From NCBI RefSeq assembly GCF_014851585.1, contig NZ_JACVAB010000005.1, forward strand, positions 310,001-374,000: a stretch of DNA of 64,000 nucleotides, written 5' to 3'. This DNA comes from Agrobacterium sp. AGB01 (GTDB lineage: Bacteria > Pseudomonadota > Alphaproteobacteria > Rhizobiales > Rhizobiaceae). A model generated the notes under the pieces. It saw only the letters and a program-made list of their open reading frames with translations, ran no database searches and was not told the DNA's origin. This document shows, piece by piece, positions 36,747-46,111 of the stretch (within the stretch, counting starts at the first letter, position 1; each line of letters opens with the position of its first letter). The position numbers and the translations under genes were made by a program.

Positions 36747-37711
36747 TTGGACTCAAGGAGTGGACCGAACAAGCGTCAAGTGTCGGAGGCAACATGTTGT
36801 GTGATGTCACATCAACAACGAGAGTTATACCTGTTCGAGCTCGTGCTGGAGATGATCCGGGAGAGATTCTGCAGTTCGCTGTGGAGGCAATGCGGTGTGG
36901 CGGGGCGGCGCTTGCCACTCTTGTTGAAATCAGGGGAGGTGCCGCTCGCGCACTGGGTGCGCAGGTTGCGGTGGCGGCCGACGGCAGATATTGCGGTTAT
37001 GTCTCAGGGGGCTGCGTTGAAACCGCTGTTGCTGCAGAAGCTTTGGAAGCCATTGCTGAGGGTGTTGACCGGATCGTCAAATTTGGTGAAGGCTCGCCGT
37101 TTTTCGACATCGCTCTGCCTTGCGGTGGAGGCATAACGGTGGCGATCCATGTGCTGCGCACGATTGACCCTATCTCTGGAATACTTGCGGCAATTTCCGA
37201 ACGTCAGTCGGTCGGACTTGTCCTGGACACTGAGGCCCAGCAGCTGACGCTCTCTGACAGAATACCTGCCAGATGCGGATGGCGAGGAGGCGAGTTTCTG
37301 ACGGTTTATCGCCCGCAGACGCGTCTGGTCGTTTCAGGCCAGACCGCGGAGGTGGAGGTGGTCTGCCGCCTTGCTGAAGCTACGGGTTATCAAGTCGTTT
37401 GCGCTGATCAGGGAGTACCATTGAACATTGATCCGTTTACTGCGGTTGTTCTACTACATCATGATCTCGATCGGGAAACGCGCGTTCTGGATCGGGCGCT
37501 CTCATCGCCGGCGTTTTACATCGGGGCGCTCGGCAGTACGCGTACCCATCGCCTTCGTGTAGAAAGGTTAAGGTCCACTGGCGTACCCGCAGAGAGTTTC
37601 AACCGGATCAAAGCACCTATCGGTATATTTGGCCCGACACGTGATGCCGTTTCGCTGGCCATTTCGATCCTGGCCGACGTCGCCGCAGCCCGGCTTGAGG
37701 CATTTGCATGA
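36743..37711 (+). CDS. XdhC/CoxI-family molybdoenzyme maturation protein (PaoD-like)
   Basis: 322 residues; ATG at 36743 overlaps the paoC stop (ATGA), though the first 25 residues are less conserved. The XdhC_CoxI domain (GGAALATLVEIRGGAARALG; GYVSGGCVETAV) occupies about residues 50-120, and the Rossmann-like XdhC_C domain about 190-300 (YIGALGSTRTHRLRVERL; APIGIFGPTRDAVSLAISIL). Such proteins bind the Mo cofactor, help its sulfuration and insert it into the hydroxylase. Its place directly after paoC fits a dedicated chaperone. Confidence 0.88.
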   Translation: MIGLKEWTEQASSVGGNMLCDVTSTTRVIPVRARAGDDPGEILQFAVEAMRCGGAALATLVEIRGGAARALGAQVAVAADGRYCGYVSGGCVETAVAAEALEAIAEGVDRIVKFGEGSPFFDIALPCGGGITVAIHVLRTIDPISGILAAISERQSVGLVLDTEAQQLTLSDRIPARCGWRGGEFLTVYRPQTRLVVSGQTAEVEVVCRLAEATGYQVVCADQGVPLNIDPFTAVVLLHHDLDRETRVLDRALSSPAFYIGALGSTRTHRLRVERLRSTGVPAESFNRIKAPIGIFGPTRDAVSLAISILADVAAARLEAFA

Positions 37712-38334
37712 CGTCGATGAGACCAGATGGTATCAATGTCGCGGGACTACTTCTCGCTGCGGGACAATCAAGTCGGGTCGCAGGAGGCTTTCATAAATTG
37801 CTATCTGAGTTTGATGGCATACCCCTTGTTCGGCGGTCTGCATCAACATTATTGGAGAGCAAACTGTCGCCTGTTGTTGCCGTTACCGGGCATCGGGGAC
37901 ATGAGGTAGAAGCGGCCCTTCGTGGACTCCCTGTCATCACATTGAACAACCCCGATTTTGCGAAAGGCCTCGGAACATCGATCGCCAGCGGATTTCGGTA
38001 TCAGGGTTTGTCCGACTGTGGCGGTGTCCTCATTATGCTGGCGGATATGCCCACCATAGAGGCCAAGCACATCGATCAGTTGCTGCTAGCATTCACGTCG
38101 ACTGACGGCCAAGTTGTTGTGCGAGGAGCCGATGGCATTATGCCCGGACACCCGGTCATCATTCCAAGGATATTGTTCAGGGCTATGCAAATGCTGGAGA
38201 ACGAAGATGGGGGTAAAATGGCGATCAAAAGGAGTGGTTTGGATACCAGTCTGGTCGATATCGGAGCCGCTGCAAGGTGTGACGTAGACACTGCTCAAGC
38301 TATCGTCTCGGCTGGCGGACTGCTACGTATGTAG
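37708..38334 (+). CDS. mocA: Molybdenum cofactor cytidylyltransferase (MocA-like)
   Basis: 208 residues, start overlapping the previous stop (ATGA). Nucleotidyltransferase fold with the nucleotide loop LLLAAGQSSRVAGGFHKLL at about residues 11-29, AVTGHRGHEVEAAL, and LIMLADMPTIEAKHIDQLL with the metal-binding Asp. The end, GHPVIIPR and GGKMAIK, is MobA/MocA-like. It should attach CMP to molybdopterin, giving the dinucleotide cofactor needed by PaoABC-type enzymes. Its inclusion makes this operon self-sufficient for final cofactor maturation. Confidence 0.86.
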   Translation: MTSMRPDGINVAGLLLAAGQSSRVAGGFHKLLSEFDGIPLVRRSASTLLESKLSPVVAVTGHRGHEVEAALRGLPVITLNNPDFAKGLGTSIASGFRYQGLSDCGGVLIMLADMPTIEAKHIDQLLLAFTSTDGQVVVRGADGIMPGHPVIIPRILFRAMQMLENEDGGKMAIKRSGLDTSLVDIGAAARCDVDTAQAIVSAGGLLRM

Positions 38335-38388
38335 CAGCCCTGTCAGTCGCTCCATTTTTGAAGGGCTACTGTAAGAACCTGACGGCTT

Positions 38389-38649
38389 TCATTCGCTGCT
38401 CGCCTTAGTGTCGTCAACGATCTCTGTGTCTGGCCGGTCGCCACCCGATGCATGTTCGGTCCTCCAGCTACCGTCGGCGAGCTGGAATGAAATTTCTGCA
38501 TCGCTGCCTTCAAGCTGCTGTCGCTCGGCCGCAGATCTGGCAGCGGCCAGCGCATTATCGTGAGTTGGAAATGTTTCAGACCAGACATCGCCATACCGGT
38601 ATGCATAACCGCCGTCATGCTCGTCGACGTGATAGGTAACAAGTGCCAT
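38389..38649 (-). CDS. DUF2188 family protein
   Basis: 86 residues. MALVTYHVDEHDGGYAYRYG and ETFPTHDNALAAARSAAERQ followed by FQLADGSWRTEHA match DUF2188, a short beta-alpha-beta domain of unknown role often seen among stress genes. The acidic tail (DTEIVDDTKASSE) is likely disordered. GCAAAGGAGCG precedes the ATG at normal spacing. A GGAAC lies 55 bases upstream but lacks a matching -10. Convergent with the mocA gene. Confidence 0.8.
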   Translation of the reverse strand: MALVTYHVDEHDGGYAYRYGDVWSETFPTHDNALAAARSAAERQQLEGSDAEISFQLADGSWRTEHASGGDRPDTEIVDDTKASSE

Positions 38650-38796
38650 TCAATACGCTCCTTTGCAATATTTCCCACTTATAATGCTCGCGCTAACGCT
38701 GTGGTTCCTGTTAAGCGATAAAGTACGACAAGAAGGGCTCGCTGGTTGTGGCGAAGCTCATGACAGGCCCGTTCTCTGCGACCAGATTCTGTCGTT

Positions 38797-39285
38797 CTAG
38801 CGCCAGTATTCCAGCACCCCACCGTTCGAACCAAACGCAGGGTCTGTATCGGGAATTGGCAGTGTTGAAATTGTCGTTTGCATTGCCTGCGTAGGGGCGG
38901 CCGTTTGAATATCGGCGTACTGGTCCTTCGGATAAGCCCCAACAATCTCGAAGTCGGGTGATGCTCCCAAATTCTGATGACCGGTACCTGCTGGCAGAAT
39001 GAGACAGTCACCTTTCACGACATGGAAGACGTGACCACCAACACCACCAATCAAAAGCTCTGCGTCACCGCTGGCCACACCAAGCACTTCATGAGCGCCA
39101 GAATGATAATGCTGGAAATCAAATACGCCGTCTCGCCATATTCCCGTCCAGCCGTTGGCGGCGAAGGCCGTTTCGAAGTCCGACCAGTCTAACTCCTGCA
39201 ACGCGGCTCGATAAAGTAAAACCGGGAGGTTTGGATTGTTCGGGACCCAGGCGCTTGATTGAAAAATTACGTGTTCAACGTTCAT
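38797..39285 (-). CDS. Cupin-domain protein
   Basis: 162 residues. A single cupin barrel: motif 1 FQHYHSGAHEVLGVASGDAE carries the two His and Glu of the metal site (about residues 57-76), and motif 2 GDCLILPAGTGHQNLG carries the last His (about 92-107). All four usual ligands are present, so metal-dependent activity is possible; the family includes uncharacterised YjlB-like proteins. Cytoplasmic. Its ATG overlaps the stop of a 48-codon upstream frame (ATGA). Confidence 0.82.
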   Translation of the reverse strand: MNVEHVIFQSSAWVPNNPNLPVLLYRAALQELDWSDFETAFAANGWTGIWRDGVFDFQHYHSGAHEVLGVASGDAELLIGGVGGHVFHVVKGDCLILPAGTGHQNLGASPDFEIVGAYPKDQYADIQTAAPTQAMQTTISTLPIPDTDPAFGSNGGVLEYWR

Positions 39286-39428
39286 ATGGCCCCGTTTGAG
39301 ATAAAGTCGGCCGGAATTTTCACATTGTCAGCCGCCGGCTTGCTTCGCAAGCAGACATAACCCTCGGAAGATGTTTGCAGTTCCGTCACAAGGTCGAAAT
39401 GCACCCTCGCAGGTCGATAATTGTTCAT
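39282..39428 (-). CDS. Possible 48-residue protein coupled to the cupin gene
   Basis: ATG at 39428, stop overlapping the cupin start as ATGA, the arrangement of many true pairs in this window. The product has a short hydrophobic start (VHFDLVTELQT) and a mixed, beta-like remainder (YVCLRSKPAADNVKIPADF). No clear ribosome site was found and no family is recognised. The ATGA overlap is the main support. Confidence 0.35.
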   Translation of the reverse strand: MNNYRPARVHFDLVTELQTSSEGYVCLRSKPAADNVKIPADFISNGAI

Positions 39429-39483
39429 ACTTGTTGTGAGATCCAAGCAGAGCGAAGATTGCTCCCGCGATAATCGATTGATG

Positions 39484-40569
39484 TCATTGGCTGAGTAGCG
39501 CGCCGCCCAACCGGAACGGAGCAGAGACAACCGCGCCCACTCCATTCAGGACAAGCGAGCCGGTTCCGGCCACGGGATTGGCAATTCTTTCATTCCGCAA
39601 TTGCGGGTAAGCTGCCGCCAGTGCTGCGAAACGGTCATGGTTACTCCCATTGGCAGATGGAAGGCTTGAAATGTCAATGATCTGAAGGTTTTCCCGTACG
39701 GCAAGAGCGCGAGTTCGTGGGTCATTTACATCAAGAGCACCGGCGTTGAATTCCGAGCCTGCGAGCCTGCGTGACAAATTAAGTGCGAGATCGTCCTTGG
39801 CCGCCAGAATGACGATCGGGTTTTTGAGACGACCGGTCATGGCAAGTTGTTTGCTCAAAAGATCGACATCGATGTCTGGCGCCGCCAGTACAATTTGATC
39901 GATCTTACTGAGGCCATCCTTTCGTCCTGTCAGGCTTAATTGCCTGACCGCCTCAACGGCAAGCCAGGCTCCCATGCTGTGGGCCAGCACGATGCTGCGA
40001 ACATCGGCTCTGCCAAGATCGGTCAGTACGGATGCGAGATAATCTCGCGCAAATGCAGCAGAATCTCTGTCGGCGAGGTAGCCGGTCGCGGATCCCTGCG
40101 ACGGCCAGTCAAACAAAATCGGAACATCTGCGGCGGAAGAATCTGCGGCCATCTGCGCAAGCCGGAACAGAGCCTCCTGATAGCTGTAGTTATAGCCGTG
40201 CACAAATATTCCGGTTGGAGTTGCCTTGGCGCGTTCTTTCGCACGCGAGATGAACTCGGTCTTCGTAAGATTCCGGTGCGAGACGACTGCGAAAGATGTG
40301 CGGGGATCAGGCTTGGCGGTAGGCCATTCGATGTTCGGCGCCTTGTGGCCCGGCGGGATGGACACCGTCACTTCCAGATAGCGGAGCCGATCCGACCTGC
40401 CGGAGGTAAAAGACTGGAAGTCGTCTTTGGCGGGAACGCGATTTGAAGCCACGAGGATCGATACGGTCTTCGCATCAGGGAGTGGTGCCACGAGGGCGAG
40501 GGTGGCTGGCCCAGGACGCGCGCATGCACTGAGGAAGAGAACGCAGAACAGGACCACGATACGGAGCAC
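39484..40569 (-). CDS. Lipoprotein alpha/beta hydrolase (DUF900 family)
   Basis: 361 residues. Residues 1-17 form a lipoprotein signal ending LSAC, so the protein is membrane-anchored in the periplasm. The DUF900 hydrolase core includes GIFVHGYNYSYQEALFRLAQ (oxyanion region), ILFDWPSQG, VLAHSMGAWLAVEAV with the nucleophile Ser in AHSMG, and a C-terminal HDRFAAL with the likely catalytic His. It resembles esterase/lipase-like proteins of unknown substrate that are common in rhizobia. It is followed on the same strand by the small frame and the cupin gene. Confidence 0.82.
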   Translation of the reverse strand: MLRIVVLFCVLFLSACARPGPATLALVAPLPDAKTVSILVASNRVPAKDDFQSFTSGRSDRLRYLEVTVSIPPGHKAPNIEWPTAKPDPRTSFAVVSHRNLTKTEFISRAKERAKATPTGIFVHGYNYSYQEALFRLAQMAADSSAADVPILFDWPSQGSATGYLADRDSAAFARDYLASVLTDLGRADVRSIVLAHSMGAWLAVEAVRQLSLTGRKDGLSKIDQIVLAAPDIDVDLLSKQLAMTGRLKNPIVILAAKDDLALNLSRRLAGSEFNAGALDVNDPRTRALAVRENLQIIDISSLPSANGSNHDRFAALAAAYPQLRNERIANPVAGTGSLVLNGVGAVVSAPFRLGGALLSQ

Positions 40570-40703
40570 GAAAAAACCTCTGACTGAAACTGCCTGATAT
40601 CTATCTCGAATTTTTGAAAAAAGAACCCCTCGTTGGGATCGGCAAAAATACGGTGCTCACCGTAACGTGACATAAAAAAGGTACTGATGAGTTTATATTG
40701 TCG

Positions 40704-40729
40704 GGAACAATATTTATCCATCGATAGTT
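40704..40729 (+). promoter_or_regulatory. Probable EcfG-type promoter for the BA14K gene
   Basis: GGAAC (40704-40708), 17 bases, AGTT (40726-40729); one base off the CGTT consensus. It lies 27 bases upstream of the ATG at 40756. Confidence 0.45.
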
Positions 40730-40755
40730 AGGGACTTGGAAATCAGGAGAACGAG

Positions 40756-41226
40756 ATGCTTTTCAAGAAGACTTTGATCGCAGCATTGTCCGCTGTCACC
40801 GTGATGACGTCTGTCATTCCCGCATCCGCAGTACCAATGACTGTGATGAAGCCGATAATCTCAGACCATAAGGACGTGGAGACTGTTCAGTACCGTCGCG
40901 ACCATCGTAATTTTCGGCGAGACCACCGAGATTTCCGACGCCATGATCGTCATGATCGTAGAGGCTGGTATGGTGGTCACCGCGGACACCGCGAGTATCG
41001 CCACGGCTATCGTCGTCATTCCGATGGCTGGTGGTATCCGCTGGCCGCGTTCGGAGCAGGTGCGGTGATCGGTGGTGCAATCAGTAACTCGCGGCCATCA
41101 GCTTCTGGTGTAAACCCACGTCATTATCAGTGGTGCTCTGCGCGCTACCGCACATATCGCGCCTACGATAACACATACGTACCGCGAGTTGGCGTCCGTG
41201 CAACGTGCCAGTCGCCCTATTATTGA
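40756..41226 (+). CDS. BA14K-like exported protein
   Basis: 156 residues with AGGAGAACGAG just upstream of the ATG. Signal peptide at residues 1-27 (ends ASA). The middle (about 45-95) is extremely rich in Arg, His, Asp and Gly, and the C-terminal BA14K motif is complete: HYQWCSARYRTYRAYDNTYV followed by a second Cys in ATCQSPYY. A short glycine-rich hydrophobic helix (LAAFGAGAVIGGAI) may hold it in a membrane. BA14K proteins are small periplasmic or outer-membrane-associated proteins of Brucella and relatives, with reported lectin-like, immunoreactive properties; the cellular role is unclear. Confidence 0.88.
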   Translation: MLFKKTLIAALSAVTVMTSVIPASAVPMTVMKPIISDHKDVETVQYRRDHRNFRRDHRDFRRHDRHDRRGWYGGHRGHREYRHGYRRHSDGWWYPLAAFGAGAVIGGAISNSRPSASGVNPRHYQWCSARYRTYRAYDNTYVPRVGVRATCQSPYY

Positions 41227-41256
41227 TTACGTTGATTACCAGTAGTCGTGATTATG

Positions 41257-41280
41257 ACCTCGGTCTGTAAGGGCCGGGGT
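41257..41280. terminator. Hairpin between BA14K and TetR genes
   Basis: As RNA, ACCUCGGUC (41257-41265) pairs with GGCCGGGGU (41272-41280) with two G-U pairs and a 6-base loop, followed by TTCTT. It separates convergent genes that end at 41226 and 41283, and can terminate the BA14K transcript. Confidence 0.55.
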
Positions 41281-41282
41281 TC

Positions 41283-41945
41283 TTAAGGGTCGCTATAGCC
41301 GCAGCCTCGTAAGAAAAATTCTACAGATGATCGGGCACTGGCGAGCACCTCATCGGTGACGTCTGTGTCGCCTGCAATGACGCGACGCGTCAGTGGCCAA
41401 TAGAGGAGAGATGAAAACTGCTCAGCGAGGAAGCTGTGGTCCCCCTCAATTCCACCTTCGGCGAGTAAAATCATGATCCGCCTCTGAGCGGGTTTACGCC
41501 CTGCCTCCTCGACGATCCGGACCAACTCTGGAAACATGTCGGCTTCCCGATGCACGAGAAAGTACAGTGCCCTTACATCCTCCTGCAAAAAGCCTTCAAC
41601 CGATTTTTCAGCCATGTTCATCAGCCGTTCTCGTAGCGTCGTTCCAGATAGAACATACGGATCTGCAATAGCCTGTTTTTCTTCGATGAAGCGTCGGACC
41701 ACGGCATCAAACAATTCAGCCTTGGTCGCGAATTTCGAGTACACAGTTCTCTTTGAACTCTTCGCGAGCGCTGCCACCTGGTCTATGCTTGTGCGCTCAT
41801 AACCATTCTGGAAAAATAATGTCTGGGCTGCGGTAACGATGTCCTGAACCACCGCCATCTCACTACCTTTTACAGGTCGACCACGAGGTCGGCAAGAAAG
41901 AGCACTCTTAATGTGCGTTTTTGCGATGGCTTTTGTCGAAATCAT
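41283..41945 (-). CDS. TetR/AcrR-family transcriptional regulator
   Basis: 220 residues. After an Arg-rich leader (CRPRGRPVKGSE), the HTH occupies about residues 30-80 (VTAAQTLFFQNGYERTSIDQ, AALAKSSKRTVYSKFATKAE). The C-terminal ligand domain (90-220) is all-helical with HREADMFPELVRIVEEAGR, as in the AcrR C-terminal subgroup. It probably represses a nearby or distant gene; no divergent partner with an obvious operator was found, the next genes being on the same strand further away. Ligand unknown. Confidence 0.87.
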   Translation of the reverse strand: MISTKAIAKTHIKSALSCRPRGRPVKGSEMAVVQDIVTAAQTLFFQNGYERTSIDQVAALAKSSKRTVYSKFATKAELFDAVVRRFIEEKQAIADPYVLSGTTLRERLMNMAEKSVEGFLQEDVRALYFLVHREADMFPELVRIVEEAGRKPAQRRIMILLAEGGIEGDHSFLAEQFSSLLYWPLTRRVIAGDTDVTDEVLASARSSVEFFLRGCGYSDP

Positions 41946-42062
41946 ATCTGCCGCCCCTTTTCTCCAACTTGGCGGGAGACATCATTGATAGCAATATTAT
42001 CCGTCTATGATGAGTAAATTCGTCAAAAGGTTGGTGTGCCCGCGTCCTATCCAAGGCGGAGG

Positions 42063-42479
42063 TTACAGATATCCAACGTGCTCACCATCCGAGACATCGT
42101 CATCCCAATTACCAGTTCCAATTCGAGGGCTTTCGCCTGACAACAGTTTATCGTCGTTGGAGTTGTCGCCGTCGGCTGAATTCTGACTGGCGTCATTTTC
42201 CTCACCGGGTGAGCGATCATCATCAGTGTCTGCCAGCACGGAACGCTTGTGCAGATTTTCATTGATTGTCGACTGGCGTTTGGCAAACCACGTGTTGTCC
42301 GGCTCTGACGTGATCGACATGCTCTCGCCGACCCGTGTTGCGGTTGATCGCTCTGTGCCTCGTGTGGCCTCGACTTTCTCAATCATCCTCACCTCACCAG
42401 TCAAAAATTCGTTCGGGTTGTTTACCAGCAGACAATGTTGGGCGCTCACTTGCGGGATGAACGCCCGATATTTTGTCAT
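42063..42479 (-). CDS. Acidic hypothetical protein, second gene of a two-gene stress operon
   Basis: 138 residues; ATG overlaps the stop of the upstream gene (ATGA), showing coupling. The N-terminus is ordered (MTKYRAFIPQVSAQHCLLVN, EFLTGEVRMIEKVEATRGTE) whereas the last 60 residues are rich in Asp, Asn, Ser and Gly and likely disordered. No signal peptide, membrane helix or known domain. Expected in the cytoplasm together with the YflT-like protein. Confidence 0.62.
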   Translation of the reverse strand: MTKYRAFIPQVSAQHCLLVNNPNEFLTGEVRMIEKVEATRGTERSTATRVGESMSITSEPDNTWFAKRQSTINENLHKRSVLADTDDDRSPGEENDASQNSADGDNSNDDKLLSGESPRIGTGNWDDDVSDGEHVGYL

Positions 42480-43225
42480 CGATCACGGTTGAGGATTTGA
42501 TCCTGCCGCAGTCCGTCAATGTCCTGAGACTGACGCATCTCCCTCTTAGCCGTGTCGTTAGCTTCGTCTACCGAAAGCTGATGGCCGGTCGGTAGGATAT
42601 CGTCTCTAAGATCGTCTGGGATCTCCGAAATATCGACATCATAAGACCGGACCCGCCCCGAGCGGGGCTCTGCTGTCCGCGTAAGCCGCCCGACGCCAGC
42701 ATTGCCTGATGGATCTCCGGCAAAAATATCATCCGTCGCGCCTGCGGCTTGTTGACGTCGGTCCGCGTCAGCGACAGTGGAAACCGGGTCCGTTTGCACT
42801 TGTCTGAATTCCGAGATTGCCTTGTCGGTATCCCAGCCCTCACGCCGCCAGAGATCGGCCCGGTCATCGATGTCGATCGTGCCGTCATCATCGAGGATGT
42901 CATGGGCGGCGTTGTATCTTTCGCGATCGACATCGACTGAAACAAGGAAACCGCCTCGTTTCAATCCTTCAGCATAAGTCGCCCGGTCATCGTCCGGAAA
43001 AAACCAGTCCTCCAGCTTGGCCCAAAAGCCACTTTGATCGAGCGTCGTTGCCGCGCCTTCGCTGACTTCATATCCGGGCAGTAGCCGGACTTCATCAATT
43101 CCAGCCGCCTTCAGTCGATTTACGGCACTGTCGGCATCGGCGCGACTATCGAATAGGGCGGTCAGGTTGCTCGTGGTCGCTGCGTCTCCCAATCGAGGCG
43201 CATCGTTGTTATAGCTGATACTCAT
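42476..43225 (-). CDS. General-stress-protein-like (YflT/17M-domain) protein
   Basis: 249 residues from the ATG at 43225, which follows AGGAGG; the frame extends to 43336 but only by crossing the stress promoter. Residues about 15-100 match the general stress protein 17M/YflT-type domain (LTALFDSRADADSAVNRLKA, EGLKRGGFLVSVDVD); the rest is acidic and low in complexity (DDDGTIDIDDRAD, DISEIPDDLRDDIL). No signal. In Bacillus such domains mark SigB-dependent proteins of unknown activity. An exact-spacing GGAAC element lies upstream, matching the name. Confidence 0.76.
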   Translation of the reverse strand: MSISYNNDAPRLGDAATTSNLTALFDSRADADSAVNRLKAAGIDEVRLLPGYEVSEGAATTLDQSGFWAKLEDWFFPDDDRATYAEGLKRGGFLVSVDVDRERYNAAHDILDDDGTIDIDDRADLWRREGWDTDKAISEFRQVQTDPVSTVADADRRQQAAGATDDIFAGDPSGNAGVGRLTRTAEPRSGRVRSYDVDISEIPDDLRDDILPTGHQLSVDEANDTAKREMRQSQDIDGLRQDQILNRDR

Positions 43226-43252
43226 GGGGCATTCCTCCTGTTGTGAACAACA

Positions 43253-43277
43253 AACCGGATGCGAGGCATTCTGTTCC
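43253..43277 (-). promoter_or_regulatory. EcfG-type promoter for the YflT-like stress operon
   Basis: Minus strand: GGAAC (43273-43277), 16 bases, GGTT (43253-43256). The ATG at 43225 is 28 bases downstream, with AGGAGG between, so the leader is very short. Confidence 0.55.
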
Positions 43278-43443
43278 GTCGGATACAGTCGTTCTTTGAT
43301 GAATGGTGTGATGCCAACACGTCCTCCCACTTCCACTCACGTTCGACCTTCGAGATAGTTGAGCTTTTGGTCGCGATGATCAATTCACTTCGCTGTTGGC
43401 GAAATTCCGCTTAGGATGGAAACCAGTGCGGAGGACGGTTGCG

Positions 43444-43833
43444 ATGGCACGTAAGGACTTTGATCCCGATACAGTCAGACAAGATGGTCGGCCAGCTGCT
43501 AAAGCTACGTTTTTCAGTCTCGAAACAGATGGTCCATGGCGTGGCTCGCTGCCTGGAGAAATGCTGGGCTCACCGGTTACCGTTTTGGCCTATGGTAACG
43601 ACACGCCGGGTGAAGGTCCGCGCCTCCACGTTCACCCCTATGATGAAACCTTCGTCATTGTCGCCGGTCGAGCCCGCTTTTTTGTCGGAGATCAGGTCAT
43701 CGAGGCCGAAGCCGGGCAGGCAGTTCTGGGACCCGCAGGCTTACCGCATCGTTTCATCAATCTTGGGCCTGGTCGACTGCAGACGATCGACATTCACCAT
43801 TCGCCGCGCTGGATTCAGACAGACCTGGAGTGA
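43444..43833 (+). CDS. Cupin-domain protein
   Basis: 129 residues from the ATG at 43444, with GGAGG nine bases upstream; an upstream frame to 43396 has no ribosome site. A single small cupin barrel: GPRLHVHPYDETFVIVAGRA (motif 1 with two His and Glu) and GPAGLPHRFINLG (motif 2 His). The four metal ligands are present. The size and layout fit the broad cupin_2 group; substrate unknown. It is divergent from the stress operon and is followed by glgX after about 150 bases. Confidence 0.8.
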   Translation: MARKDFDPDTVRQDGRPAAKATFFSLETDGPWRGSLPGEMLGSPVTVLAYGNDTPGEGPRLHVHPYDETFVIVAGRARFFVGDQVIEAEAGQAVLGPAGLPHRFINLGPGRLQTIDIHHSPRWIQTDLE

Positions 43834-43980
43834 GAACCGCTGTCGCGTTTGCATCGCGGGAACCATTTTCGCCTGATGTGGTTATGCCAACCGTGAACCG
43901 GCTGTCTTTCGGTTCATCGCAGGCTAATCAGCTTCGCGTGTCTTCATCTCTTTCTTGTTGGATCTACGCGAGGTCGATCG

Positions 43981-46050
43981 ATGCCGAAAAACAATGCCCG
44001 CATAACGGCGGGAGACTACACATCCTTAGGGGCAACGCTCAATGATGACGGCGTGAATTTCGCAATTTTCAGCGCCCATGCGGAACGGGTCGAGCTTTGC
44101 CTTTTCAGTGAGGATGGAAAAAGTGAAATCGAACGCATTGAGCTTCCAGAATACACCAACGAGGTCTGGCACGGTTTTGTCCCCGCTTTAAAGGCGGGCA
44201 CCCTTTATGGATACCGCGTCCATGGCCCCTACGAGCCCGCAAAGGGTCACCGTTTCAACGCCAACAAACTGCTCGTTGACCCCTATGCACGCGAAATTGT
44301 TGGCGACATCGAGTGGGGCCAACCGCATTTTGGTTATGGTCTCGACAGTGAAGACAAGGATCTGTCATTCGATGAAACGGACAGCGCGCCCGTTATGCCG
44401 AAGGCGCGGATCATCGATCCCAAGGAGTATGATTGGGCGGGCGATATCAAGCCCGGAATATCATGGTCCAAGACCATATTTTATGAGACCCATGTCAAAG
44501 GGTTCACGCAGCTCTTCTCTGAGTTGCCGGAGGAGGTGAGAGGCACTTTCGAGGGCCTCGGTCACCGACAGATCGTGGATTATTTCAAAAGTCTTGGCAT
44601 CAGCTCCGTCGAGTTGCTGCCCATCCACTGGTTTCCAGATGATGCGCACCTGCTCGACAATGGGCTTAAAAACTTCTGGGGCTATAACACGCTTGGATTT
44701 TTTGCCGCCGCACCCCGCTATTACGGGCCGCGCGGCCTTGCGGGCTTCCGTGATATGGTACGTGCCTTCCATGACGGCGGGATCGAGGTGATCCTCGATG
44801 TCGTTTACAACCACACAGCCGAGGGTAACGAGCTTGGGCCGACGCTTTCATTCAAAGGCATCGACAACTTTTCCTATTATCGCACGATGCCCGATGAAGC
44901 GCGGTATTACATCAATGATACCGGGACCGGGAACACGGTAAACACCTCGCATCCGCGCGTCTTGCAGCTGATTACGGACTCGCTGCGTTATTGGGCGCAG
45001 GAGATGCATGTCGACGGTTTCCGCTTCGATCTTGGGACCGTTCTGGGACGTGAACCGGAGGGTTTTGATCAGCGCGGCGGATTTTTCGATGCGGTCGGGC
45101 AGGACCCGGTGCTTTCTCGCCTGAAACTGGTCGGAGAGCCGTGGGATATTGGCCCAGGGGGCTACCAAGTCGGTGGTTTTCCACCGGGATGGGCAGAATG
45201 GAATGACAAATACCGGGACACTGTGCGCGAATACTGGAAAAATGAAGATGGCACTGCCCCGGAATTCGCGTCGCGACTTTTGGGTTCAGCCGATATTTAT
45301 GACCAGCGCGGCCGGCGTCCGTGGTCCAGTGTGAATTTCGTGACGGCCCATGATGGCTTTACGCTGCACGACCTCGTTTCGTATAATGACAAGCACAATG
45401 ACGCCAACGGCGAAGACAACAAGGACGGCCACGACCATAACCGCAGCTTCAACTACGGCGCGGAGGGCCCCACCGATAATCAGGATATCATTGCGGTACG
45501 CGAAAGACAGAAGCGCAATTTCCTCCTGACGCTCCTTTTCTCTCACGGCACGCCCATGCTGCTGGCAGGCGACGAGTTCGGCCGCAGCCAGATGGGTAAC
45601 AACAACGGATATTGCCAGGATAACGAATTGAGCTGGGTGCATTGGGACAACCTTCCTGAAAGCACGCATGTCTTGCGCGAGTTCACCAGGGAGGTCATTT
45701 CGCTGCGGCAAAATCACTCCATCCTCCGGCGCGACAGCTGGCACGACGGAACAGTTGTGACGTGGTATAATCCCGATGGAAGTGAGCGTGGTGGCGAACA
45801 ATGGGCAGATGCGAGAAGCAGGACCATGGCGCTGCGTTTATCGCGAGATGACAGTGACGAAGAGGGCTGGAAAGACGTTCTGATATTGTTCAATCCTCAT
45901 GATGCCGCTGTACCCTTCGTTCTTCCTCAAGCGAACGGGAAATGGACGGCGGTGCTGACCACGACCGATCCAGATGTCAAGGAGCAGCAGCTAGACGCCA
46001 ATGAGTATGTGGTGTCCGATCGCAGTGTTGTTTTGTTGCGATCAGACTGA
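43981..46050 (+). CDS. glgX: Glycogen debranching enzyme GlgX
   Basis: 689 residues, typical length. N-terminal CBM48 domain (residues 10-110), then a GH13 barrel with the four conserved regions: [24 protein letters not shown] (nucleophile Asp), [16 protein letters not shown] (acid Glu) and [15 protein letters not shown] (stabilising Asp). It hydrolyses alpha-1,6 branches in phosphorylase limit dextrin in the cytoplasm. No classical ribosome site is seen, but the position of the start fits family length. In this window it has no other glycogen genes beside it, so it may serve trehalose or stress-time glycogen turnover. Confidence 0.95.
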   Translation: MPKNNARITAGDYTSLGATLNDDGVNFAIFSAHAERVELCLFSEDGKSEIERIELPEYTNEVWHGFVPALKAGTLYGYRVHGPYEPAKGHRFNANKLLVDPYAREIVGDIEWGQPHFGYGLDSEDKDLSFDETDSAPVMPKARIIDPKEYDWAGDIKPGISWSKTIFYETHVKGFTQLFSELPEEVRGTFEGLGHRQIVDYFKSLGISSVELLPIHWFPDDAHLLDNGLKNFWGYNTLGFFAAAPRYYGPRGLAGFRDMVRAFHDGGIEVILDVVYNHTAEGNELGPTLSFKGIDNFSYYRTMPDEARYYINDTGTGNTVNTSHPRVLQLITDSLRYWAQEMHVDGFRFDLGTVLGREPEGFDQRGGFFDAVGQDPVLSRLKLVGEPWDIGPGGYQVGGFPPGWAEWNDKYRDTVREYWKNEDGTAPEFASRLLGSADIYDQRGRRPWSSVNFVTAHDGFTLHDLVSYNDKHNDANGEDNKDGHDHNRSFNYGAEGPTDNQDIIAVRERQKRNFLLTLLFSHGTPMLLAGDEFGRSQMGNNNGYCQDNELSWVHWDNLPESTHVLREFTREVISLRQNHSILRRDSWHDGTVVTWYNPDGSERGGEQWADARSRTMALRLSRDDSDEEGWKDVLILFNPHDAAVPFVLPQANGKWTAVLTTTDPDVKEQQLDANEYVVSDRSVVLLRSD

Positions 46051-46111
46051 GGCATGAAATATGTAGGGGATCACATGCTTGCTTGAGGCAAACCGGGCGA
46101 GGTTAAGGTCG

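Noticed and set aside
38704..38708. GGAAC upstream of the DUF2188 gene
   Set aside because: No CGTT-like -10 at 16 or 17 bases, so not counted as a stress promoter.
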